A program made the translations under genes and the position numbers. The notes beneath the pieces are model-generated. The model saw nothing but the letters and a program-made list of their open reading frames with translations, was not told the origin of the DNA and did not search any database. A DNA stretch of 28,565 nt from Chromera velia. Lineage: Eukaryota; Sar; Chromeraceae. The DNA is taken from positions 12,501 to 41,065 of the forward strand of contig JAHBMJ010000733.1 of assembly GCA_018398765.1 (NCBI GenBank), in the 5' to 3' direction. This document shows positions 1-9,839 of the stretch, in pieces; positions within the stretch are counted from its first letter, which is position 1, and each line of letters starts with the position of its first letter.

Positions 1-51
1 CACCATTCGATCATTCATTCTTTCCCTTCTGACATTCTTCCCTGCAATCTA

Positions 52-201
52 GCGCTGTGCTTTGTTCCCTCTCTTCCTCCCTCTCTGAATGCCTTCATCC
101 CTTTCCCTTCGTTTTTTTTCTTTCTTTCTTTCTTTCTTTTTTGTGCTGCGCTTTGTTCCCTCTCTTCCTCCCTCTCTGAATGCCTTCATCCCTTTCCCTT
201 C
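52..201 (+). repeat. Direct duplication of an intron 3' end around a CTTT-rich tract
   Basis: About 59 bases at 52-110 recur almost unchanged at 143-201, 91 bases downstream. Between them lies a T/C-rich simple repeat (CTTT units). The duplicated part is the polypyrimidine stretch just before the acceptor of the exon at 208, so this intron has two copies of its 3' pyrimidine tract, but only the second is followed by CTGCAG. Confidence 0.85.
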
Positions 202-207
202 CTGCAG

Positions 208-441
208 GTGGTCATCGCCTTCAACGACTCGGAGAACCCTCATGCCTCCGTCTGGTCTTCCAGCCTCGCTTCCCTGCGCTCCCTCCCGGAGACTCTCTCC
301 AAGGTGCTGGTCGGGTGGTTCGACCAGATCGCTCAAGCGTACCCTCAGGAGACGCCGAGCGTAATTACGGAGGAGCTGCCGAAGATGAAGGAGACGGTCG
401 CGCTCCTCGAGGCCGACTTGGCAGTGGTAGGTACAAACTGA
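208..441 (+). CDS. 3' exon of an unrecognised gene entering from the left (partial)
   Basis: The exon follows a pyrimidine-rich intron ending in CCTGCAG at 201-207, the acceptor form used throughout this window. The frame from 208 reads about 77 residues to TGA at 439-441. It is rich in GC-ending codons and has a balanced, partly helical composition (VVIAFNDSENPHASVW near the start, then an acidic Leu/Glu-rich end), so it looks coding. An alternative ending exists: GTAGGT at 427-432 fits the local donor pattern, and splicing to an acceptor CTTCTGGCAG ending near 583 would add only a few residues before TAG at 609-611. I recognise no domain. The upstream part of the gene lies outside the window, so function and start cannot be given. 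A longer open frame from 180 through this exon is probably a shadow because it runs through the intron end. Confidence 0.6.
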   Translation: MVIAFNDSENPHASVWSSSLASLRSLPETLSKVLVGWFDQIAQAYPQETPSVITEELPKMKETVALLEADLAVVGTN

Positions 442-611
442 GCAAAGACGATGAAGCTCGCCATTCAGGACGCGAATCAATATATGACATTGAGGTGGCG
501 AAGCCCGAACGCTCCACAGCATCATGTGGGAGAGGATTGATGCGCTGTGAGCATTCATGTGAGAGGAAGAAACGCTTCTGGCAGAATTGTGTTAGAAGAG
601 AAAAACTTTAG

Positions 612-1890
612 ATTCTAGACTTGGAAAGACCGTCTCAAATAACTGAAGCAACCACCAGTATTCAGATCTAATCTTAACTTTGAACAGCCAATTGCCTGAC
701 ATGATTCTAACATCCTGCTTTAATGCCACCAAGTACCAGTAAATCATTTAAATGTATACAGATTGTGATAATCAATTAAAACATAGAGTTTGTACGTGTT
801 TGTTTTTAATTCGGACCATGATTCGGTCTTAATACCTATATAGAGGTATAAAAACAAAAGGTTATAAAATTGTGAAAAGTTTATTGAAATCTAGATTAGA
901 ATTGGATCATATCATAATATTTCATGTACATGGCCGTTGCTTTATCGATAGTTAGGCTGAAAAATATTATATGATAACCAATGGCTATTAACCATGAAAT
1001 TAATTTCAGTTTCATCCTTTAACTAGTGACTAGTCTTTTAATTAGAAATTCGGGATTATGCAATGTGATTTAATGTTAGATTCATCATGTCAAATTTTTA
1101 TTAATATAAATAAAATTTGTTGTGTGCCGTTGTGATGTCGTATGGTCCGTCCCACATCGTTCCACACAGTGGTTCCGGTATGCTCCGACCAGGCACCTCG
1201 CTCACACCTATCAACTAAAATCGAGTGATTTTTTAAAACTCAATCTAGAAATCAACTTACAAGTCAATTCTAGATTCAATTAATTGCTAATAATTCATCA
1301 ATAAAATTTTAATGAATTTGAATTATGTTTCATTGATATAACGATATCCTATTGTACTTTATGATTCTTATTATTATTATTTCTTATGGTAGCAACTGTA
1401 ATAGCAAAAATATGGTAGCAACTGTAGCAACTGCGGTTCGAAGGCTTTTGGATTCCAGAGCTTCGATCAAATAGGTCTCCTCGAGCGGTTTGGAATGTAG
1501 CGTTCTCCCTCGCTCTCTAAAGGTGTGTGTGATGCCGGTAATCTTCCTTTCCATCTTCATTTCTTTCCAGATTTTTGGGCCAGTTTGTCTCTGTTCTTTC
1601 TCCCCCTCTCCTCTTCTCCTTTTTATCTTCCCGCTCTCTCCCTTGCTTCTCTTTCTCTTCTTTCACCGGCCTTTTTCCACACCCGTTCCCTCTCCTTCCT
1701 CTCCTCTCGGGTCATCTATCTCTCCTCCCGGAGCCACGCCGTCCTCTCCCTCTCTTCCTCCTCTTCCTGCTCAAACCGTGTCGCTGTCGGCTCCCTTCGC
1801 CTCCGGCTCGCTCCTTCGAAACGACCGACAGGCTGTTTCTCCCTCTCCGCCTCCACCCCGACCGCCACCCGAGGACACCCACAACGAGAG
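612..1890. other. Stretch without a convincing gene: AT-rich island then pyrimidine-rich block
   Basis: Bases 612-1480 are strongly AT-rich, with many stops in all frames and no recognisable element. From about 1540 to 1770 the plus strand is a C/T-rich run that opens several frames by composition alone. Bases 1790-1890 are GC-richer and proline-codon rich, but show no conserved motif. This region also covers the 3' side of the tentative minus-strand gene ending at 1891. Confidence 0.6.
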
Positions 1891-3106
1891 TCACTGCAGC
1901 CCAAGTACGCAGAGTGACACAAACCATCGGGCCACTGACACCGCCTCAGGCCACTTTCGTTGCCCAGACTCGCTCACACGAACCCCTTCCCCGTACGCGT
2001 TGAATGTCCGATGGGTGTCTCCACTCTCCTGATGCACGCGTGATCCTCCTCTCTCGAGGGGCGGGTTCTCCCCCACGTATTGCGCGTGGTTGCCGCAGTG
2101 CGAATCCCTCAGATGGGGGAAGCGACTCGAAAGGGAACGCCGGGCCTTCATGAAACCCTCAGAACTCAGCCAGACGGACCTGCAGCGTATGTGCTTACAT
2201 GCATGTGAGCTAGTGCGTGCATGTTCATGCATGCATGTGTTTATGAGGGTGTCTTGATGGAGCTAGGCATGCACCAGAATTCGGGGAGAAGTGAAAGTCG
2301 TGATCCACGCTCCTCGTCTGTGTTTGCGTGTGGATAGGGATGTGCATACAGATCAATAGATGCACGATAATGCCCTGCATGCGTGTGTGGATAGGGATGT
2401 GCATACAGATCAATAGATGCACGATAATGCCCTGCATGCGTGTGTGGATAGGGATGTGCATACAGATCAATAGATGCACGATAATGCCCTGCATGCGTTT
2501 GTGGATAGGGATGTGCATACAGATCAATAGATGCACGATAATGCCCTGCATGCGTGTGTGGATAGGGATGTGCATATATACAGATCAATAGATGCACGAT
2601 AATGCCCTGCATGCGTTTGTGGATAGGGATGTGCATACAGATCAACAGATGCACGATAATGCCCTGCATGCATTTGTGGATAGGGATGTGCATACAGATC
2701 AATAGATGCACGATAATGCCCTGCATGCGTGTGTGGATAGGGATGTGCATACAGATCAATAGATGCACGATAATGCCCTGCGTGCGTGTGTGGATAGGGA
2801 TGTGCATACAGATCAATAGATGCACGATAATGCCCTGCATGCGTGTGTGGATAGGGATGTGCATACAGATCAATAGATGCACGATAATGCCCTGCATGGA
2901 TAGAAGATTTTGACTAACTGGGGGGAGGTGGGAGACGGAACGTCCAAGTCCACAAAGTAGCGGTCCCTCGACGAGTCGTAGGCCTCCACAACGCCCAGCT
3001 GCCCGTACACCCTCACGTACACCCCAACCGCAGCTTCACCTCCCAGGGCGCCTAGAGAGGCATGCATAGGTGGGTCAGCGGGAGAAGAACGACGGAACGC
3101 GTACAT
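1891..3106 (-). CDS. Tentative two-exon small protein with a Tudor/KOW-like segment
   Basis: Minus strand, proposed exons 3106-2919 and 2179-1891 (TGA at 1893-1891), 158 residues. The first exon encodes VGVYVRVYGQLGVVEAYD followed by a short RYFVDLD strand, which resembles the small beta-barrel of Tudor, Agenet or KOW domains (GxxVRV-G-G-VExYD). It ends at a GTTAGT donor (2918-2913). The next TGCAG acceptor in phase is at 2184-2180, and the frame stays open to 1891. The phases match (2 nt + 1 nt) and the sites fit the window's splice pattern. The 739-bp intron holds the 57-bp minisatellite. The start is uncertain: ATG at 3106 is in frame, but CTCTCTAG just before 3051 could be an acceptor for a further upstream exon. 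The second exon has no recognisable domain. This could instead be one exon of a longer gene. Confidence 0.4.
2328..2899. repeat. 57-bp minisatellite, about ten copies
   Basis: The core GCACGATAATGCCCTGCATG recurs every 57 bases ten times; one copy carries a 4-base TATA insertion near 2576. Single-base variants (GTGTGTGG versus GTTTGTGG) distinguish the units. The period equals 19 codons, so frames stay open for hundreds of bases on both strands without being genes. It lies in the proposed intron of the minus-strand gene at 1891-3106. Confidence 0.95.
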
Positions 3107-4107
3107 CCTCTACAGTCTGACTGCATGTCCATGCATGCATCGATCTTTCTCAAACTCGACCTGACGTAGTTTCAGTGAAGAGTTTGTTCTTGGCGAAGCA
3201 CTCCGATCCAGTAGGTCGGTCATGTCTTCTGACATCCCCCTGCATCCTCGTACCCATGCATTCACGCCACCAAGTTTGACCGACCGGTCACGCCAAAAGT
3301 TTTATATATGTGCAAATTCCGTGTTCTTTTGTATCGGTTGTATGGTTGTCTCCCGAGCTGTTTTGCCGAGCTATAGTGAAGCCGCGTGGACCCTCGCGTG
3401 GGCTTTTGTACTATTTTGTACTATATGGGATTTTAATGCTCCTGCGGAGCATGCCGTGGCCCCGTTGAAAGAGGGAAACCAGGGGTCGCGTATTATCGTG
3501 TATGAAGGCCTAAATACGACTAAAAATTAGTCTGAAATTCTTACTTATAGTTATAGCAAATCGATCTGCAAACTGTCTACAATAGATATTCTTTACCTGA
3601 GTTTATAAAACTGATTTACCATATTTTTTCTAACATTTTTAAAAAGGAAAAAATGATGATCTAGAGAATGATTGACTCGACGTTTTCTAGTTAACGTGAT
3701 CTCTCAATACACTAATAACTCGATTAGGTTCGATACGAAAACACAGTAAAGGTATCTGTGAAAAGGCCCCAGACACGAAGGACGGTCCGAAGACCGGGGA
3801 GGAGTGAGCCAACAGTATTTGACCTAGTCTTTGACAGTGTATTACAGTGTCTGCATATATGTCTACATCACTTACACGATAGTTACTCTTTCATCATCTT
3901 TCACCCTTTATCCTAGCCTTTGTCTCTCAATCTTGCTGTCTGTCTGAGACACCATCAGTTTCTCTACTTCAGTCGGGGTACATCGGCCTCGCTCTCTTTC
4001 TCCTATGCAGAATCATACATCCATCTGGCTCTTTCCCTCTTTCGTTCTCTATCTCTCCCTGATTATGAGTCTTCGTCTGCCACCTGTCTGCTAACGTGCG
4101 CACGTAC

Positions 4108-4193
4108 ACATATACACACACACACAGACATACACACATACACACACACAAAGACACACACACACACACACACACATACACACACTCATGTAC

Positions 4194-4226
<33 letters not shown>

Positions 4227-4370
4227 AAGAGACAGAGTTCACACTCTTACCGCTACATCGCACACACACATAAGCACGCACATTACTCAGACTGACAAGC
4301 TTGCACAGGTATAGATCACACACGCACGGACGGAGACACACACACACACACATACACACAGAGAGAGAAA
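4108..4370. repeat. CA and GA microsatellite cluster
   Basis: The plus strand carries interrupted CA repeats (about 4108-4190), a GA run (about 4195-4230), then further CA repeats (about 4260-4360). Open frames across it encode only Thr-His or Arg-Glu strings. Confidence 0.9.
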
Positions 4371-4801
4371 GAGAACGGAAGATCAGATAAGGACGTGCTA
4401 AGGAATGTTCCCTTTCCTTCAAAGTTTCTAAGGCTTTCATTTCATTCACAGACTGATACGCAGAACATTCAAAATTGTGCAGTGCAAAAAGAGGCAGTGG
4501 CCCTGGGCAGTGACCCTAAAGCAGGCAAGCAACCCAGAGAGTTTTAAGTGTGATTTCAAGCAAGCAGACCTCGGTGTACCGCCTGGTGGTTGTACAAAAG
4601 AATATGCAGGCAAATACACACCGAGAGACAACCATATACACTAGCATACACAGGCCCTGCGGTAAAGTGAAGCGGGAATGTTACAGAGCCTTTCAGAAGA
4701 AGCTCTCACGTACATACAAAAACACACGAGGCAGAAAGGCCAACATAATGAAATACATTATGGATGTAGTCCTGCTAAAGCCTTGAAGCACAAACTACCC
4801 A

Positions 4802-4803
<2 letters not shown>

Positions 4804-4842
<39 letters not shown>

Positions 4843-4878
4843 ACTCTCGCCCTCGCTCTTGCTCTCACTCTCGCTCTT

Positions 4879-4935
<57 letters not shown>

Positions 4936-4958
4936 CTCTCTCTCTCTCTCTCTCTCTG
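4804..4958. repeat. CT microsatellite, about 155 bases
   Basis: Nearly pure CT dinucleotides on the plus strand, with a short CTCGCC/CTCGCT interruption near 4842-4878 and a few CTTT units. There are no coding signals; translations are Ser-Leu or Arg-Glu runs. Confidence 0.95.
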
Positions 4959-6599
4959 TATGTCTCCTGGCCTCATACACATACGCATATACCTACATAC
5001 AATGTCATACAGACAAACATACGGAGAAGCAGACAGATAGGTAGGCAGGCGAGCAGGTGGGCAGGCAGGCAAACAGGCCATATTTTTATTCCAGGGGAGG
5101 GAAATTTTTTTACAGACAGCAAAACAGACCTAGAAGATAGACAAATAGTCAGTTACTGTGACTGTCTGTCACTGCCAGTTGATCAGTGGGTTAGTCAGTC
5201 AGTTAGGTAGTCAGTCAGCCAGTCTTTCGCCCTTGCGCTTCTCCTCAAAGTCTCAGCACTCCTGCACTCAATCAACGTGCACCCGGTCACTCAAAGGAGA
5301 CGAATTTCAATACAAACATAGCCTGAGAGACATAGAAAAATGTGGAATGGAGAAAGCCAGACAGAGCACACGAACATAAAACCACACCACAGACTGGCAT
5401 CCACGCACATAAATACCGGAAAAATTTGTTTACAGGGGCACCGTGCATCGAAACGAGTATCGTGGACAGCAACGGGGGGATACTTTAAGACAGACATGTA
5501 GACGGACACGGAAACCCAACACGCCTACTCATTCACCCATTTACTCAAAGACACAAGGATTCACAGCCCAAAGTCAGTATAGACAGGAAATCACATATAT
5601 TGCATGGCAGGCTCAAACAGGGTGAATAGAGCTAGAGGAAAGCCATAGGCGCCCGGGTTCAGCAGCTCGCTCGCGGCAGAGAGTCGCATACGCTTGCTAG
5701 CAGATTGTCTCTGACTGTCTCCCTTTCATTTATGGAGTCAAATAAACAGGAGGAATACGAAGACAGGAACAGATTGACCACTCACCTTTCCTTGGAGCAG
5801 GACAGGTGGAGACCTGACCAAAGGGCAGATCTGCTTAGTCCGGAAACAATATGAAACTCACAACAGACAGATTGAGACGCGCGGAGACGGCGTTTGAAGA
5901 GTAGTGTTTTCACCCAGCTCTCACTCACTGTCACGCCCACGTCCGTCATTAAGTTGAAGATTTCCCTCATCTGCTCACCCACATTACAAAGTCTGACAAA
6001 GCTGTCGAACAGCGCATCTGATAGCGCATCTGAATTCAGACCTCAGAGGCGGTCGAATTCAATCATTTCAATCATGCATGCGCAAAATTTTTACTGCGCG
6101 GTCCCGTAAGGCGTTTGCGACCCGAAATGTGAGGAAGTACGTAAGTGGCGCGCGTGCGAAATTCGGTGTAGGGGGCGGGGCTCACCTTTACTTTTTTCCT
6201 TTCGGTTTGGGCTACAGATACCGTGGCTCGGGGGCCACGGCAAGGTCGGGGCGGGGGGGTTAATTGCCGTCTCTGCATGACAATGATTCTATAGGTCAGC
6301 CATGGTCAGCCATGGTCAGCCGCTGTTCGGAAAAGCAGTTCGAAGAAGTCGTACGCAGTCTATCCAGTGCTGCTTTGCTCGAGCCAACTCGGTCGTGTTT
6401 CGTTCGCTGTTTGTCTGAAGAGTCAATCGGCGCTTGACTGAGACTGTGACTAAGCTCAGAGATTTGGGTCTTGTGGCGTTGTGCCATTGCACGTACGTTG
6501 GCCCTTCGGTGGGAACGGACGAGGAGGGCAGAGCACACTCCGACAGGTCGCTTTTGACTGAGAGAACACAACGCCGGAGCTTAGAGAGAGCAGTGATCG

Positions 6600-9500
6600 A
6601 TGCAGATTTTCATCAAGGACCTGGAGGGCCGCTCTCTGTGCCACTCGTGTGACCCTTTGTGGAGGGTGCTGGATTTGAAGCGGGAGTTCGAGAGACTGCG
6701 GGGGGTCCCTGTGTCCCTCCTGAGACTGATTGTGAACGGAAAGCAGCTGCAGGATGATAACGTGACTCTCAGAGATGCCGGGGTGACCCCCCAATGCACT
6801 GTCTTCACTGCCTTGGCGGGGGTGAAGGGCGGGCCGATGCGGATTTGTGTGAGGAGCTTTGGGGGGACGATCATGGGGCCCATAGAGGTCGAACCCTCTG
6901 ACACCATTGCGGATGTCAGTCAGTCCGTGGGTTTTTCCTTTTCCTGCCTTTGGCTGTTGGGCTGATGAATCCTCCCTCCGAAGAAGTTTTTCGGTTTTGC
7001 TTCCTCATGCGGGCTCCTCCCAGGCAGAGGATCATTGACATGCAGATAGGAAGGAAGGAAGGAAGGTGTGACAACGTGGAGCGAGTTCTTCTCGCATGTG
7101 AGATCAGGCAGGCAGGAAGCTGTGGTCTCACCCCATGCATGTCAGATTTGTCTTTCTCTCGGAAAAGAAAAAGAAAGAACACACAGACTCTCAGTCTCTC
7201 TATCCGTTTGCCTGAAAGAAAGAAGTCTTATGGTCTCAATGAATGAAGCAATGAGTGAGTGAATGAGTGAATGCAAGGACAAAAAACGAAACCATACATT
7301 ATCCCCTGTCTGTGTATCTGTGCAGGTGAAGAGGAAGATCGCGAGGGAAGCCGGAGTCTCTGCGAGTTCTTTGCGCCTGCAGTATGCCGGCAAAGAGATC
7401 GTTCCCTCGGATAGCCTCCAGGAGGCTGCCCCGTGCTTCTCCGACCACGGCGTCGCCAGAGATGCCACTCTTGCTCTGATGGCGCCTATTCCCGGAGACA
7501 AAATGCGGCTCAAGGTCACTTTCCTCAACGAGCCGAGGTGTGAACCCAGAGTGATTGCCGCGGGGGAAGGCCGATGGGACGGGTCCATGCAGATTTTTGC
7601 GGAGACCCTCACGGGGAAGACGATCACGCTAAGGGTCGATCCGTCGGACTCCATTGAGAAGGTAGGTCCGTCCGTTCTCCCGACGGCCTTCTTTTGGCCT
7701 ACATGATTATGTCATCGTTTTTCAATTGCAGTGCCTCTTTCCTTCTCAGATCTGAAGCGCAGCGCCCGCCTTTCAAGCCTTCTGTTTCGAATTCAGCTGG
7801 GGGCTTTCTGTCGATTGTGCAATGTTTCGGTGCGCATGGATGGAAAGAATGGTAAGGGAATGGAGGCGTGGCCAGGGAGTCTGACAGGAAGGCAAAGAAG
7901 AGCCTGTGTTGACTTCCCGTGAATCTCTAATCTCTCTGTTTGTCTCTCTGTCTGTGCAGGTGAAGAGACAGATCGAGGAGAAAGAAGGAATTCCGTGTGA
8001 AGAGCTGCGTCTGTTCCATTTTGGGCGTTCGCTTAGCGAAGACGCGAGGACTCTCTCAGAGTGCGGCATCACGGGGGACGCGACTCTGCACATTTTCCAA
8101 CGGAACATGATTTGCTGGCCGTCCGCTGATTTCTACCTGAAAGGGAATGCGACGGTGGATGAGCTCAGGTCTCACATTGCGCGCGAACTTCAAAAACAGG
8201 TGCGCGCTTTGAAGCTGGAAGGGGCCGCTGAGGTTTCAGAGAATGAGTGGGTGATCAAGTGGAATGGTATGCTCTTCTGGCCGGAGAAGGTGGTGGATTC
8301 GGGGGGCAGGTTGAAGAAGACTGAGGTGATTCCGATGGCATTTGCACCCGACGTTACTCTGACGTTCGATCTGAAGGCATCCGGCTTCAGCGGTCTGTAA
8401 AGTCTCGTGGGGGTACCGTTGCAGTCATTCGAATGATCACTCTGTATCCATCTGCTTTCTTTTCTCACCTTCGTTTGTTGTCCTTCGTTCTACTCCTCTT
8501 TTCTCTCTGTTCGACTTAATTCACTTCACTTTGGTGCTTGTCTCTGGGATTGCCTTGTCTCCTGCGTTCCCCTCTCTCTTCATCCTCAGTCCCTCTGTCT
8601 ATGCGATCATTCTTTTTTTTCTTTGTTGCGTCTCTCTGTCTTCACCTCACTTCCATTTTCCTGTCTCGATATCTGTAGGGAGGGTCGGTGTCTGCCTTCT
8701 AAGGTGTACAAAGAAGTTCTTGCTTTCACGTCCCATCTATGCTTACACAATCCCCCCCCCCCCCTGCAGGTCCCTCAGACCCTCTCTGGGAGGTGTGCCT
8801 GGGTCCGATGCGGTGGGAGGCCCTGAGCAAGAAAGTGATGGCACAGCTGGAGCGGGCCAGCACCGCCCCCCCAGTAGAGTTCACCAGGGAGGGGGCCTCC
8901 TACAAGGTTGACGGGGTGACGATGATGCAGGTCAGGTAGATGGGGATTGGAACAGGGCAGGGGGGGTTATGTGTGTGCAGAAGCGTTCCGTATTTTGTGG
9001 ATGCGCATGCACATTCATTTCCAAGTTTTTGTATGCGCGTGCATATTTATTCTGTGTGTGCGTCTGTATGCGCGTGCATGTTTGTTTCCTTGTTTGTGGA
9101 TGCGCATGCACATTTATTTCCAATTTTTTGTATGCGCGCGCATATGAATAGGTTCATTTATTTTGTGTGTGCGGAGACGATACATGGTGCAGGTGAACAC
9201 AGCCACAGGGAAGGTGCGTGCGCTCCGGAGACGCGAGCAGCCAGCAGCAGCTGCGAGCGCAGCGCGTGCACACTCGGTCAAACGCCCCCGTGTCGAGAGA
9301 GAGAGAGACGGTCCAGGACCTTCAGGGTCGAGGGAGGGGGGGGAGGGGGACGTGATCATGATAGATGTCGACGGGTCTGATGCTGCGTCGGGAGACGGGA
9401 GGGACGAGACAGCCTCTGTGGTGTCTCAGAATGTGCCGGTGCCCGTTGCCCTCCCGAATAGGAGATTGGGTCAGACGGAGGGGGGGCAGAGAGACAGGAA

Positions 9501-9791
9501 CGCGGTCCTGTTTGACTTTTTTCTCAGACAGGCTCTCTCGCCCCCCCGAAGTTCTTTGTTGAGACAGAGGGCACCTCCAGAGATCGCCTCGTGGGTGTCG
9601 GAGAACCTCCAGAGCTCTGTGACCTCACACAGACAGGCTCTGGGGCACAGGGTGTGGTGCTGTCCTCCTCGACTGGAGGTAGGTGGGTTCATGTGGCTGT
9701 GTTCCTTTGATTATTCGTTCCGTTGGTTTGAAGCGCTCATTGCTTCTTTCGATACAGGGAGGCTCTCCCTCGTTTTGTCCTCGTCTGCCCA

Positions 9792-9839
<48 letters not shown>

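Larger units (their letters stand above)
3107..6599. other. Gene-poor intergenic stretch with simple repeats; upstream region of the PARP gene
   Basis: No exon could be supported here. Contents: a 102-codon open frame at 3222-3530 with a hydrophobic middle but no homology that I recognise; an AT-rich part at 3530-3900; CA and GA microsatellites at 4108-4370; a long CT tract at 4804-4958; GGCAGGC-type repeats near 5040-5080; and TCAG-type repeats near 5180-5225. At 5782-5982 on the minus strand is a 66-codon frame with possible GTGAGT and GTGGGT donors, but no partner exon was found. Just upstream of the PARP gene, 6220-6239 forms a small GC-rich inverted repeat (CCGTGGC...GCCACGG), and GGTCAGCCAT is repeated three times at about 6295-6325. 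Confidence 0.6.

Noticed and set aside
1490..2032. 180-codon plus-strand frame with Phe/Ser/Pro-rich protein
   Set aside because: Its first half is a pyrimidine-rich tract that opens frames by composition. No motif is seen, and a better-supported minus-strand exon overlaps the end.
2241..2897. 218-codon minus-strand frame and matching plus-strand frames through the 57-bp array
   Set aside because: The period is 19 codons without stops, so openness is a property of the repeat. The protein is a bare repeat with no support outside the array.
3222..3530. 102-codon plus-strand frame with a hydrophobic middle segment
   Set aside because: No recognisable family, no splice context, and AT-rich flanks. 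It could be a real small membrane protein, but nothing supports it beyond openness.
5646..5700. GGTTCAGC box suggesting a tRNA
   Set aside because: The flanking bases do not fold into a cloverleaf and no matching A box is present at the right distance.
5782..5982. 66-codon minus-strand frame with possible GTGAGT donor
   Set aside because: Protein-like in part (MREIFNLMTDVGVTVSES), but no partner exon, acceptor or homology could be found.
8739..8939. ATG at 8739 as start of a separate WWE-PARP gene
   Set aside because: The segment before 8770 is a C-rich acceptor tract, the exon 3 donor matches in phase, and the gap from the TAA at 8400 is short. Kept only as an alternative.
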